Below are positions 33,288 to 42,441 of a stretch of DNA of 64,000 nucleotides, piece after piece. Positions within the stretch are counted from its first letter, which is position 1. The number at the start of each line of letters is the position of its first letter. The notes below the pieces were generated by a model. It was not told the origin of the DNA and ran no database searches. It saw only the letters and a program-made list of their open reading frames with translations. This stretch comes from Ralstonia thomasii (GTDB lineage: Bacteria > Pseudomonadota > Gammaproteobacteria > Burkholderiales > Burkholderiaceae), in assembly GCF_958405895.1 (NCBI RefSeq), contig NZ_CATZAR010000001.1. One strand, 5' to 3'. A program made the translations under genes and the position numbers.

Positions 33288-34577
33288 ATGCGACAAAGCC
33301 ACTTTGCCCGGCTGCTATCCGGTCTGATCGGTTTGCTGATTCTGTCCGGTTGCCACCAGCAAGACGCCACCATCACCAGTTCGCCCTCGCCGCACCGAAC
33401 CAGCATTACGGCATTGATCTGGGCACCGGACTGGCCCGAGCAGATGCTTCAGATTGCTGCCGAGTTCAGCAAGCTCAATCCCGATGTGCAGGTGGACGTT
33501 CAATTCATGATCGGCAATTCGGTCGAAGAGAACATCAAACCCCGCGTCGCTGCCGGCACGATGCCCGATCTTTTGAGCGTCAACCCAAATGCCTATTCGG
33601 CCGAACTGGCCGATCAGCGCGTCCTTGCCAATGTCAGCCAGACATTGGCGTGGACGAACATGCTCGCCCCGCTCAAGCGGGACTGGACCAGCCGCCGCGG
33701 CAAAGGGTTCGGCATCTCGGGCGGTGTCGCAACGACGATGATCTACTACAACCGCGAGATGTTCGAAAAAGCGGGCATCGACAAGCTGCCAGCAAATTTC
33801 GACGAGTTCCTGCGCGTTTGCGCGCAACTCAAACGCGCAGGATTCACGCCCATGATGTTGAACGGCGCATTCCCGAACATGCTCGGAAACGGACCGTTTG
33901 CCTCGGGCTTCGCCAACAACGTGATCGCGCACGAGCCGAACTGGAAAAGCAAGATGGCCGAGGGCACGCTGGATCTCGACACCCCCGAGGTCGCTGATAT
34001 CTTCGCCAGGATGGCACTGCTGCCGGAGCGCGGCTACGTCCAGGCGTCGTTCATGGCAACCGGCTACGACGACGGCATGCGTCTTTTCAAGGAAGGCAAG
34101 GTGGCGATGGCCTTCCAGGGCAGTTGGGCGGCGGGCCTGCTGCTGCACGGCAATCGCTTTGCGGTCGGCGTATTCATCCCGCCATGGAACAAGCGCGGCG
34201 CTCAGATGGTGCCCGTGCTCGGCAGCGAGACAGGCTTTGCCGTATGCGAGACGCCCAACAAGGCAGCTGCAATGCGCTTTCTGGAATTCATCGCCGGCAA
34301 AGGCTTCCCGATTCTGCAGAGAAAGCGCCACAACATCTCCCCGTTCCAGCAAGACGCGGAAACGGCCGTCAGTGACCCGGAAATCGTCGACTACACGAAT
34401 ACGGTCAGCCGCTATTTGGTGACTGCCAGCCCGTACTATTCGACGCTGCCTTCAAACACGCTCGAGTCGCTGCATGGGTTGATGCAGGACGTGTTGCTCA
34501 AGAAGATGTCGCCCAGCCAAGCGGCGAAGCGACTCGACGAATCGGTCAAGAATGAAGCGAAGATGCACTACAAATGA
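33288..34577 (+). CDS. Extracellular solute-binding lipoprotein, family 1
   Basis: This 429-residue protein has a lipoprotein signal (LLSGLIGLLILSGC, lipobox LSGC with Cys near residue 22). It then shows a family-1 sugar/oligosaccharide-binding fold (MLQIAAEFSKLNPDVQVDV; GGVATTMIYYNREMFEKAGI; VAMAFQGSWAAGLLLHG; GSETGFAVCETPNKAAAMRF). There are no permease or ATPase genes nearby. Instead its stop overlaps the start of a transmembrane GGDEF-EAL protein by four bases, so it probably works as a ligand receptor for signalling rather than, or in addition to, transport. Confidence 0.85.
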   Translation: MRQSHFARLLSGLIGLLILSGCHQQDATITSSPSPHRTSITALIWAPDWPEQMLQIAAEFSKLNPDVQVDVQFMIGNSVEENIKPRVAAGTMPDLLSVNPNAYSAELADQRVLANVSQTLAWTNMLAPLKRDWTSRRGKGFGISGGVATTMIYYNREMFEKAGIDKLPANFDEFLRVCAQLKRAGFTPMMLNGAFPNMLGNGPFASGFANNVIAHEPNWKSKMAEGTLDLDTPEVADIFARMALLPERGYVQASFMATGYDDGMRLFKEGKVAMAFQGSWAAGLLLHGNRFAVGVFIPPWNKRGAQMVPVLGSETGFAVCETPNKAAAMRFLEFIAGKGFPILQRKRHNISPFQQDAETAVSDPEIVDYTNTVSRYLVTASPYYSTLPSNTLESLHGLMQDVLLKKMSPSQAAKRLDESVKNEAKMHYK

Positions 34578-37516
34578 ACTCGATCCCACGGTTGCTGCAG
34601 CGCGCTTTCGACTATCTCTCACAGGACCTGCTTCGCCGCGTTGAGATTCGCCACCGGTTGGTTGCCGCGTTCATCCTGCTGTCTCTGCTGCCGATCTGCA
34701 TTTCGGCCAGCATTTCGTATGTGAACTCGATCGCGGCGATCAAGGAGAACGCAGAGATCTTCTCGAAGGAGGTGGTCAAGCAAGTCTCGAGAAACATCGA
34801 ATTGCGCATGCGGCAGATCGAGACGGAAAGCAACTTGCTGGTGCTCTCCAATCGGGTTCAAGGCGCGCTTGCCAGGGCTGCGAGCGGCAACGGCAAGGAG
34901 CAAAGCGAGGCACGCCAGGACATGGCGCGGCTGCTCCTCGAGCATTACGGATCGGTTGATTTCATCAACCAGAAGTATCTGCTCGACAAGAACAACCGGA
35001 TTCTCGACACCCAGGCCGCCACGCAATTGACCCAGGGTGTGACACGCCTCGTCTCACGCGCTCAGGACGAGCATGCGCACACGTACTGGGGCAGCTACGA
35101 CAACGGTGTTGGACAGCAAAACGTCGGGGTGGTGCGCGCCATCATCGACAAGAACAGCAACCGCCAGCTCGGCAATCTGGTGCTGATCGTCCGCCCCGCA
35201 TACTTCTCGACCATCTTCAACGACGTCGCCACGGGCAGCGGTACGCAAATCTACATTCTCGATGCGAGTAACGAGGTCATCATCCGGGCCGCCGACGCCT
35301 CGAATGATATCGGCGCACTACCCGAACCCGGCCTGCTCGAAAACCTCGCGCGCAACGCGACATCGGGCGAGGCGCGAAGCTTTGTTGCGGTCGAGGGAAA
35401 GCGCGGAGGACGTTATTTGACTGCGTACGCCAAAATCCCCGGCACGACCTGGTTCGTGGTGAGCACCATTGCGGAGAAAAAACTGACGGCCGAGGCACAA
35501 GCGGTGCGAAACCAGATCGCGCTGGTCGGCATCTCGGGGGTTCTGCTGTCGATCTTCCTTGCTTACTTCATCTCGCACAGCATTTCTGCGCCGCTCAGGG
35601 AGCTGGTGCGCAAGGTGCACGATACCTGCGACGATGCCGGCGCCCAGGTCGACGAAGGAAAGCACGAGGAAGCCGGGGCCCGCGCCAAGGACGAACTGAG
35701 CAGGCTCGCGCAGCGCTTCGAGAGAATGCGCGAAGCGATCAAGCAGAAGATCCAGAAGATCAACGAGATCAATGCCTCGCTCGAACAAACCGTCATCGAA
35801 CGGACGGCAGAGCTCGTCACGCGGGAGCGGGAGTCGCGCACACTGATCGAGAACTCCCCAGATACGATTGCCCGCTATGACCGCGAGTCCCGCCGCATTT
35901 ACGCCAACCCTGCGTTCTGTGCCCTGGCTGGTTGCAGCCTTACGGAAGCGCTCGGCAAGCGGCCCTCGGAACTCCCCGGCGGCGACAACGCGCGCGTCTA
36001 CGAAAAGATCATCAGCGACGTCATTTCAAGCGGCACAAGCGCGCAATTCGAACTGAGATGGGCCGGCAAGGATGGGCAGGAACAATGCTCGCACGTCCGC
36101 CTCACGCCGGAGACCGACCAAGCCGGCAATGTGCATTCCGTGTTGGCGGTCGGTCGTGATCTCTCCGACCGGATGGCGTTTGAGGCCACCATCTGGAAAC
36201 AGGCCAATTTCGATGCACTGACGGGCCTGCCGAATCGCCAGATGTTCCATGAGCGCCTCGCCCAGGAAGCCAGTCAGCCAGGCCATATCGGGCGGCGCAT
36301 GGCGTTGATGCTGATCGATCTCGACCGCTTCAAGGAAGTCAACGACTCGCTCGGGCACGATAGGGGAGATACGTTACTGATCGAGGCCGGCAAGCGCATC
36401 GGTTCGTGCGTGCGCCAATCGGATACGGTCGCCCGTCTGGGCGGGGATGAGTTCACCGTCATCCTGCCCAATCTGGATGACGCGGAGAGCGTTGAACGGA
36501 TCGCCAGGACCATCATCGGCAAGTTGGCCGAGCCATTCAAACTGGGCACGGACGAGGCCTTCATTTCTGCCAGCGTTGGCGTCACCTTCTACCCCGACGA
36601 CGCCCACGATCTTGACGTGCTGTTCAAGAACGCCGATCAAGCCATGTATGCGGCCAAAAACGCCGGGCGCAATCGCTTCAGTTACTTCAAGCCCGACATG
36701 CAGGTGGAGGCCGAACAGCGCCTGCGGCTCACCAGCGATTTGCGCGCCGCGCTGCCCAGCGGCCAGTTTCAGGTCTACTACCAGCCCATCGTGGAGCTCG
36801 CCACGGGCGAGGTTTGCAAAGCCGAGGCGCTGATCCGCTGGCTGCACCCGGAGCGCGGCACCATCAGCCCGCATGATTTCATTTCCGTGGCGGAAGACAC
36901 GGGCCTCATCGTCCCCATCGGCGATTGGGTATTCAAGCAGGCGGTGCAACAGGCGCGCCAATGGCGCGATCAATTCCATCCGTCTTTCCAGATCAGCGTC
37001 AACATGTCTCCGGTGCAGATGCGCCAGGATGGCCAACTGTGCGCGCGATGGTCCGACTTCCTTGCGCGCGAAGGCTTGCCGGTTCAGAGCGTGATGGTGG
37101 AAATCACGGAAGGGCTGCTATTGCAGGCCGAATCGCGGACGGACGAGACGCTGCTGACTTTGCGCAGCGCGGGCATCGGGATCTCGATCGACGACTTTGG
37201 AACCGGTTACTCGTCGCTTGCGTATCTCAAGCGCTTCGATATTGACTACCTGAAGATCGATCGTTCATTCGTCTACAACCTGAGCTTTGACGAAGACAAC
37301 CAGGCGCTGTGCGAGGCAATGGTCGTCCTGGCACACAAATTGGGGCTCAAAGTCATTGCCGAAGGTGTGGAGACCGCCGAGCAGCGGGATTTTCTCAAGG
37401 CTGTCGATTGCGATTTTGCGCAGGGCTTTCTTTATTCGACGCCGGTTCCGCCGCATGAATTCGAACGTCGGGTATGGCCCATGAGCGAAAAGCGCGCCGC
37501 TGATGCTTCAGCATGA
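34574..37516 (+). CDS. Membrane cyclic-di-GMP protein: dCache-like sensor, HAMP, PAS, GGDEF, EAL
   Basis: This 980-residue protein has a membrane segment near 26-48, a large periplasmic sensor to about 310, a second segment near 314-336 and a HAMP/coiled-coil linker. A PAS domain starts near 425, then GGDEF and EAL domains. GGDEF is intact (RLGGDEF, about 623-627) with an upstream RxxD (RQSD) inhibitory site. EAL keeps EALIRW near 751, DDFGTGYSS, LKIDRSF and AEGVETAEQ. Both catalytic activities look possible. Translation is coupled to the solute-binding lipoprotein by ATGA, implying that the two act together. Confidence 0.92.
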   Translation: MNSIPRLLQRAFDYLSQDLLRRVEIRHRLVAAFILLSLLPICISASISYVNSIAAIKENAEIFSKEVVKQVSRNIELRMRQIETESNLLVLSNRVQGALARAASGNGKEQSEARQDMARLLLEHYGSVDFINQKYLLDKNNRILDTQAATQLTQGVTRLVSRAQDEHAHTYWGSYDNGVGQQNVGVVRAIIDKNSNRQLGNLVLIVRPAYFSTIFNDVATGSGTQIYILDASNEVIIRAADASNDIGALPEPGLLENLARNATSGEARSFVAVEGKRGGRYLTAYAKIPGTTWFVVSTIAEKKLTAEAQAVRNQIALVGISGVLLSIFLAYFISHSISAPLRELVRKVHDTCDDAGAQVDEGKHEEAGARAKDELSRLAQRFERMREAIKQKIQKINEINASLEQTVIERTAELVTRERESRTLIENSPDTIARYDRESRRIYANPAFCALAGCSLTEALGKRPSELPGGDNARVYEKIISDVISSGTSAQFELRWAGKDGQEQCSHVRLTPETDQAGNVHSVLAVGRDLSDRMAFEATIWKQANFDALTGLPNRQMFHERLAQEASQPGHIGRRMALMLIDLDRFKEVNDSLGHDRGDTLLIEAGKRIGSCVRQSDTVARLGGDEFTVILPNLDDAESVERIARTIIGKLAEPFKLGTDEAFISASVGVTFYPDDAHDLDVLFKNADQAMYAAKNAGRNRFSYFKPDMQVEAEQRLRLTSDLRAALPSGQFQVYYQPIVELATGEVCKAEALIRWLHPERGTISPHDFISVAEDTGLIVPIGDWVFKQAVQQARQWRDQFHPSFQISVNMSPVQMRQDGQLCARWSDFLAREGLPVQSVMVEITEGLLLQAESRTDETLLTLRSAGIGISIDDFGTGYSSLAYLKRFDIDYLKIDRSFVYNLSFDEDNQALCEAMVVLAHKLGLKVIAEGVETAEQRDFLKAVDCDFAQGFLYSTPVPPHEFERRVWPMSEKRAADASA

Positions 37517-37611
37517 AGGACTGAGACACGGAGTCTGAAGAGATCACGCGCCACTTCGTTGCGCCCACAGCGGAAGAAGACTTTCACGTGGTGCGGCACA
37601 CATGATCAACG

Positions 37612-38517
37612 TTATCGCGCGCCCAGCAACCGACACTCCGCCGACAACGCCAACAGATTCGGATCGCGCTCCCGATTGCGCTGCATCACCAGCACGATGT
37701 GCTGACTGATGGCATAGCGTGCGGCCAGCGAAATCAGTTGCACCTTGGGGCTGAAATCGGCCACGCGGCGCGGTAGTAGCGCGTAGCCGATACCACCGCT
37801 CACGAGGTTCATCAGCGAGAAGATGTCGCCCACGCGCAGCGCAATCTGCGGCGCAAAGCCGGCCTTGTCAAAGGCGGCCATGAAGTCGTGATACGTCGCA
37901 AAGTCGTCGCCGAGCGCGACGAACTTTTCGCTGCGCACGGTTTGCAAATCGATCTCTGCTGACGACGCATACGGCGAGCCGAGCGGCGCGGCAAAGAGGA
38001 TCTCGTCGTCAAACATCGGCACGGTCAGCAGATCGGGATTGCGCAGCGGCTCGCCCAGCGCGATGACGATGGCGTCGAGTTGCCCGTCTTCGAGCTTGGC
38101 GAGCAGGCTGCGGTTCGAGCCCAGCGTGAGTTCGATGTCGAGCGCGGAGCGGCGTGTTTTCAGGCCCGCAAAGATGCGCGGCAGCGTGCCCACCGTCATT
38201 GAATACAGCCCGCCGATCTTCAGCGTGGTTGACGAAAACCCCGCCGCTTCGCGCGTGCGGCGCACGCCGGCTTCGCATTCGGCCAGGATGCGCTCCACGT
38301 GCTCGGCAAACACATAGGCGGTCGACAGCGGAATCAGCTTGCGGCCGTCGCGCTTGAACAGCGGGCAGCGCAGCCCTTCTTCCAGCGAATGCAGCGCGCG
38401 GTGCACGCTCACCGTGCTTTGCCCCAGCGCTTCCGAAACGCGCGCCATGTTGCCCAGCGTCATGAAGGACTGGAACACCTCAAGCTTCTTCAGGGTGATG
38501 TCGTCATCGATTGCCAT
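37612..38517 (-). CDS. mdcR: LysR family regulator of malonate utilisation (MdcR)
   Basis: This 301-residue LysR protein has an N-terminal HTH (LKKLEVFQSFMTLGNMARVS, EALGQSTVSVHRALHSLEEG) and an effector domain. The position is diagnostic: it is divergent from mdcA, as mdcR is in known malonate decarboxylase clusters. It is expected to activate the mdc operon with malonate as inducer. The start follows a GGAGGAG-like box at a somewhat long spacing. A 27-bp palindrome between the two genes is the probable binding site. Confidence 0.85.
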   Translation of the reverse strand: MAIDDDITLKKLEVFQSFMTLGNMARVSEALGQSTVSVHRALHSLEEGLRCPLFKRDGRKLIPLSTAYVFAEHVERILAECEAGVRRTREAAGFSSTTLKIGGLYSMTVGTLPRIFAGLKTRRSALDIELTLGSNRSLLAKLEDGQLDAIVIALGEPLRNPDLLTVPMFDDEILFAAPLGSPYASSAEIDLQTVRSEKFVALGDDFATYHDFMAAFDKAGFAPQIALRVGDIFSLMNLVSGGIGYALLPRRVADFSPKVQLISLAARYAISQHIVLVMQRNRERDPNLLALSAECRLLGAR

Positions 38518-38573
38518 GGCAGGGTCTCCTCCGGGCGCGTTCTGTTGGCGCGCTGCTATCAGAATTGCCCATT

Positions 38574-38600
38574 GTTTCATTAACTTCAAGTTAACGAAAC
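38574..38600. promoter_or_regulatory. Candidate MdcR binding site in mdcR-mdcA intergenic region
   Basis: This 27-bp near-perfect palindrome has half-sites GTTTCATTAACTT (38574-38586) and AAGTTAACGAAAC (38588-38600). They pair at 12 of 13 positions around a single central base, and the site is markedly AT-rich. It contains nested T-N11-A patterns, as expected for a LysR-type regulator. Confidence 0.7.
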
Positions 38601-38682
38601 GGCGCCAAGGTTGATTGAAGTGCACGTTCTTACGGCATACGGTACAGCCCATCAAATCAATCAAGGCTGGAGACGCCACCCA

Positions 38683-40371
38683 ATGCAACCGATGCCCACC
38701 CAATCGGCAAACGGGGTCAACGCACCCATCCCGCCTCAATGGCGCCGGCGGCGCGACGAAAAGGAACGCCGCCTGGCTGCAGCCCGCCGCATTGCCAACG
38801 GCAAGGTCATTCCGACCAGCGATATCGTCGCCGCACTCGAAACGCTGCTCGCACCGGGCGACCGCGTCGTGCTGGAGGGCAACAACCAGAAGCAGGCGGA
38901 TTTCCTGTCGCGCTCGCTGGCCAAGGTGAACCCCGAGCGCCTGCACGATCTGCACATGATCATGCCCAGCGTGAGCCGCGCCGAACATCTCGACATTTTC
39001 GAGGCCGGCATCGCGCACAAGCTGGACTTCTCGTTTGCGGGGCCGCAGAGCCTGCGCATCAGCCAGTTGCTTGGCGACGGGCTGCTGGAAGTGGGCGCCA
39101 TTCACACCTACATCGAGCTGTATGCGCGGCTGGTGGTGGACCTGATTCCGAACGTGTCGCTGGTGGCCGGTTTCAAGGCTGACCGCGACGGCAACATCTA
39201 CACCGGCCCGAGCACGGAAGACACGCCCGCGCTGGTCGAACCCACGGCGTTTTCCGACGGCATCGTCATCGTGCAGGTCAACGAGATCGTCGACGATCCG
39301 GCCGACCTGCCGCGCGTCGACATCCCCGGCTCGTGGGTCGATTTCATCGTGCAGGCCGACAAGCCGTTCTACATCGAGCCGCTGTTCACGCGCGACCCGC
39401 GCCTCATCAAACCCGTGCACGTGCTGATGGCGATGATGGCGATTCGCGGCATCTACCAGCGGCACAACGTGCAGTCGCTCAACCACGGCATCGGCTTCAA
39501 CACGGCCGCCATCGAGCTGATCCTGCCGACGTACGGCGAGCGCCTGGGCCTCAAGGGCAAGATCTGCCGCAACTGGACGCTGAACCCGCACCCGACGCTC
39601 ATTCCCGCCATCGAATCGGGCTGGGTGGAAAGCGTGCACTGCTTCGGCACGGAACTCGGCATGGAGCGCTACGTGGCCGCACGCCCCGATGTGTTCTTCA
39701 CCGGCCGTGACGGCTCGTTGCGCTCGAACCGCATGCTGTGTCAGTTGGCCGGCCAATATGCTGTGGACCTGTTCATTGGCGCGACGCTGCAGGTGGATGG
39801 CGACGGGCATTCGTCCACCGTCACGCGCGGCCGCCTGGCCGGCTTTGGCGGCGCGCCCAACATGGGCCACGACCCGCGCGGCCGCCGACACGCCACACCG
39901 GCGTGGCTCGACATGACCGAACCGGTGACGATGCTGGAGCGCGGCAAGAAGCTCGTCGTGCAGATGGTCGAAACGTTCCAGGAAGGCGGCAAGCCGACCT
40001 TTGTCGACACGCTGGATGCGGTGGCCGTGGCCAGGCAAAGCGGCATGCCGCTCGCGCCCATCATGATCTACGGCGACGACGTCACGCACCTGCTAACCGA
40101 AGACGGCATCGCGTATCTGTACAAGGCCCGTTCGCTGGAAGAGCGGCGCGCGATGATTGCGGCGGTAGCGGGTGTCACATCGATCGGCCTGCGGCATGAC
40201 CCATCCAAGACCGAACAGATGCGCCGCGACGGCCTGATCGCGCTGCCCGAAGACCTCGACGTGCGCCGCAGCGACGCCGGCCGCGAACTGCTCGCCGCCA
40301 AGAGCATCGCCGACCTGGTCGAATGGTCCGGCGGCCTGTACGACCCGCCTGCACGCTTCCGGAGCTGGTAA
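38683..40371 (+). CDS. mdcA: Malonate decarboxylase subunit alpha (acyl-carrier-protein transferase)
   Basis: MdcA exchanges acetyl for malonyl on the carrier protein MdcC. The 562-residue sequence is CoA-transferase-like and collinear with known MdcA (LAPGDRVVLEGNNQKQADFL; SLNHGIGFNTAAIELILPTY; GFGGAPNMGHDPRGRRHATP). ATG 38683, with GGAG ten bases upstream, was chosen; another ATG nine bases later is possible. The stop overlaps the mdcB start by one base (TAATG). It is cytoplasmic and first in the operon. Confidence 0.93.
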   Translation: MQPMPTQSANGVNAPIPPQWRRRRDEKERRLAAARRIANGKVIPTSDIVAALETLLAPGDRVVLEGNNQKQADFLSRSLAKVNPERLHDLHMIMPSVSRAEHLDIFEAGIAHKLDFSFAGPQSLRISQLLGDGLLEVGAIHTYIELYARLVVDLIPNVSLVAGFKADRDGNIYTGPSTEDTPALVEPTAFSDGIVIVQVNEIVDDPADLPRVDIPGSWVDFIVQADKPFYIEPLFTRDPRLIKPVHVLMAMMAIRGIYQRHNVQSLNHGIGFNTAAIELILPTYGERLGLKGKICRNWTLNPHPTLIPAIESGWVESVHCFGTELGMERYVAARPDVFFTGRDGSLRSNRMLCQLAGQYAVDLFIGATLQVDGDGHSSTVTRGRLAGFGGAPNMGHDPRGRRHATPAWLDMTEPVTMLERGKKLVVQMVETFQEGGKPTFVDTLDAVAVARQSGMPLAPIMIYGDDVTHLLTEDGIAYLYKARSLEERRAMIAAVAGVTSIGLRHDPSKTEQMRRDGLIALPEDLDVRRSDAGRELLAAKSIADLVEWSGGLYDPPARFRSW

Positions 40372-41300
40372 TGGAGAAGACATTGCAACGGCCCCTCCCG
40401 GCCAGCCCGAAAGCACGCGCGAAGCGATTGGCCGCGCTGGTCGAGTCTGCCCTCATCGACGAAGTGACGCTGTCGCCCAAGCCCGGCCTGGTGGATGTGC
40501 GCGGCAACGGCGCGCATCACGATCTGGACTGGACGCTGATGGTGCATTCGGCCCAAACCCTGCGCCCCACGTTTGAAGCCATGGCACTGGCCGGCGCGCA
40601 GATCGAAACGCAAGCCGGCGCACAACTCGCCCTGCGCGAGCGCATCGGCCGCCTGGGGCGCGAAGGCGAAGCGGCCATGCTCGACGCCACCGGTGGAGTC
40701 AACACGCACCGCGGCGCCATCTGGGCGCTGGGCTTGCTGGTGACGGCTGCAGCTCAAACGCCGCCTGCAGTGGACGCAGCCGCTGTTGCGCGCCGCGCCG
40801 CGCGCCTGGCGAACATTCCCGACCGCTTTGCCCCCGTCTCGACTGGCCACAAAGGCGAGCGCGCCTGCAATGACTACGGCGTCGGCGGTGCCAAGGGCCA
40901 GGCCTGCGCCGGCTTCCCGCATGTGATCAAGGTGGCGCTGCCGGCGCTGCGCCAGGCGCGCGCAGCCGGCATTCGCGAAGACCACGCACGCGTGGATGCA
41001 TTGCTTGCCGTCATGGCCGCGCTGGATGACACCTGCGTGCTTGCACGCGGCGGCGCGCAAGCACTGCGCGTTGTGCAAACGGGCGCGGCCACTGTTCGTG
41101 CAGAAGGCGGCTTGGCAACACCGCAGGGCCGCCGCGCTTTCCGCACGCTTGAACAAGACATGCTGGCGCTGCACGTGTCACCCGGCGGCGCGGCCGACTT
41201 GCTGGCTGCCGCGCTGTTCCTCGACCGCCTGCCCGCAAGCGCGCAGGCAGGGTACGACACCGAAACCGCTCATCAGGAAACCGAACATGGAGCATCTTGA
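40371..41300 (+). CDS. mdcB: Triphosphoribosyl-dephospho-CoA synthase MdcB
   Basis: MdcB makes the 2'-(5''-triphosphoribosyl)-3'-dephospho-CoA precursor of the MdcC prosthetic group. This 309-residue protein shows the CitG/MdcB family core (VTLSPKPGLVDVRGNGAHHD; MLDATGGVNTHRGAIWALGL; GERACNDYGVGGAKGQACAG). It overlaps mdcA by one base and mdcC by 14 bases, indicating tight coupling. Confidence 0.92.
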   Translation: MEKTLQRPLPASPKARAKRLAALVESALIDEVTLSPKPGLVDVRGNGAHHDLDWTLMVHSAQTLRPTFEAMALAGAQIETQAGAQLALRERIGRLGREGEAAMLDATGGVNTHRGAIWALGLLVTAAAQTPPAVDAAAVARRAARLANIPDRFAPVSTGHKGERACNDYGVGGAKGQACAGFPHVIKVALPALRQARAAGIREDHARVDALLAVMAALDDTCVLARGGAQALRVVQTGAATVRAEGGLATPQGRRAFRTLEQDMLALHVSPGGAADLLAAALFLDRLPASAQAGYDTETAHQETEHGAS

Positions 41301-41586
41301 TTTTCAGTTCACCGGCGGCGCGCCCGCCGGGCGCCGTGCGTATGCCGGCGTGGTCGGCTCGGGCGACCTCGAAGTGCTGTTGACGCCGGGCAACGCCGGC
41401 CACATCGACGTGGCCATCACGACGTCCGTCAATGGCATGAGCGCGACGTGGCAGGCGCAGCTTGCACGCGTGTTCGGCTCGCACGCGTGGCCGGCGGCCA
41501 AGATCACCATCAACGATTTCGGTGCGACACCGGCCGTGGTGCGGTTGCGGCTTGAGCAGGCGCTCGAAGCGCTCGCGCAATCTTGA
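41287..41586 (+). CDS. mdcC: Malonate decarboxylase acyl carrier protein (subunit delta)
   Basis: This 99-residue carrier protein bears the phosphoribosyl-dephospho-CoA arm on Ser25 in AGVVGSGDLEVLL, the conserved attachment motif. The C-terminal RLRLEQALEALAQ helix is also typical. It lies inside the coupled mdcBCD block, ten bases before mdcD. Confidence 0.92.
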   Translation: MEHLDFQFTGGAPAGRRAYAGVVGSGDLEVLLTPGNAGHIDVAITTSVNGMSATWQAQLARVFGSHAWPAAKITINDFGATPAVVRLRLEQALEALAQS

Positions 41587-41595
41587 GGAGAAGCC

Positions 41596-42441
41596 ATGTC
41601 ACGCAACCCGATTGAACGCGATAGCTTTATCGAACGCGATGCGCGCCGACGCGCGATTGCGCTGCTCGACCCCGGCACCTTCCGTGAACTACTGGACCCG
41701 TTCGAACAATTGACCTCGCCGTGGCTGCCGCGTCAGGGCATCGTCACGCAGGCCGATGATGGCGTCGTGGTGGCGCGCGGCACGCTGGGCGGGCAGCCGG
41801 CGGTGGTGCTTGCCATTGAAGGCGCCTTCCAGGGCGGCAGCATGGGCGAGGTGTCCGGCGCCAAGATTGCCGGCGCGCTGGAGCTTGCGGTGGAAGACAA
41901 CCGCAACGGCATTCCCACACGCGCCGTCATCGTCTTCGAGACCGGCGGCGTGCGGCTGCAGGAAGCCAACCTGGGCCTCGCCGCCATTGCCGAGATCCAC
42001 GCCGGCATCCGCGCGCTGCGCGAGTATGGGCCGGTGATCGGCATCACCGCTGGCGTGGTCGGCTGCTTTGGCGGCATGAGCATCGCAGCGGGCCTGTGCA
42101 GCTACCTGCTGATGACGCGCGAAGCACGCCTCGGCCTGAACGGCCCGCAGGTGATCGAGCAGGAAGCCGGCATTGAAGAATACGACTCGCGCGATCGCCC
42201 TTTCATCTGGAGCCTGACGGGGGGCGAACAACGCGCCGCCACGGGGCTGGCCGATGTCTGCATCGAGGACGATTCCGTCACGATCCGCGCGCAGGTGATC
42301 GAGTGGCTGCGCGCCGGCGCACCAACGCACCAGCGCAGCGAGCAGATCGACCACTACCTCGCACAACTCGCCGCTGTAGACACATCACGTCAAGCCACGG
42401 CAGAAGATGTGCGCACGCACTACGCAAAGGACGTCGCATGA
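41596..42441 (+). CDS. mdcD: Malonate decarboxylase subunit beta (MdcD)
   Basis: This 281-residue member of the carboxyltransferase (crotonase-like) family, with MdcE, decarboxylates malonyl-S-carrier protein to acetyl-S-carrier protein. Conserved blocks include ALLDPGTFRELLDPFEQL, VVLAIEGAFQGGSMGEVSGA and FETGGVRLQEANLGL. The start has GGAG nearby. The stop overlaps mdcE as ATGA. Confidence 0.92.
   Translation: MSRNPIERDSFIERDARRRAIALLDPGTFRELLDPFEQLTSPWLPRQGIVTQADDGVVVARGTLGGQPAVVLAIEGAFQGGSMGEVSGAKIAGALELAVEDNRNGIPTRAVIVFETGGVRLQEANLGLAAIAEIHAGIRALREYGPVIGITAGVVGCFGGMSIAAGLCSYLLMTREARLGLNGPQVIEQEAGIEEYDSRDRPFIWSLTGGEQRAATGLADVCIEDDSVTIRAQVIEWLRAGAPTHQRSEQIDHYLAQLAAVDTSRQATAEDVRTHYAKDVA

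Noticed and set aside
38518..40089. Upstream extension of the mdcR reading frame opposite mdcA
   Set aside because: The LysR helix-turn-helix begins at 38517; the extension is the complement of mdcA coding sequence.
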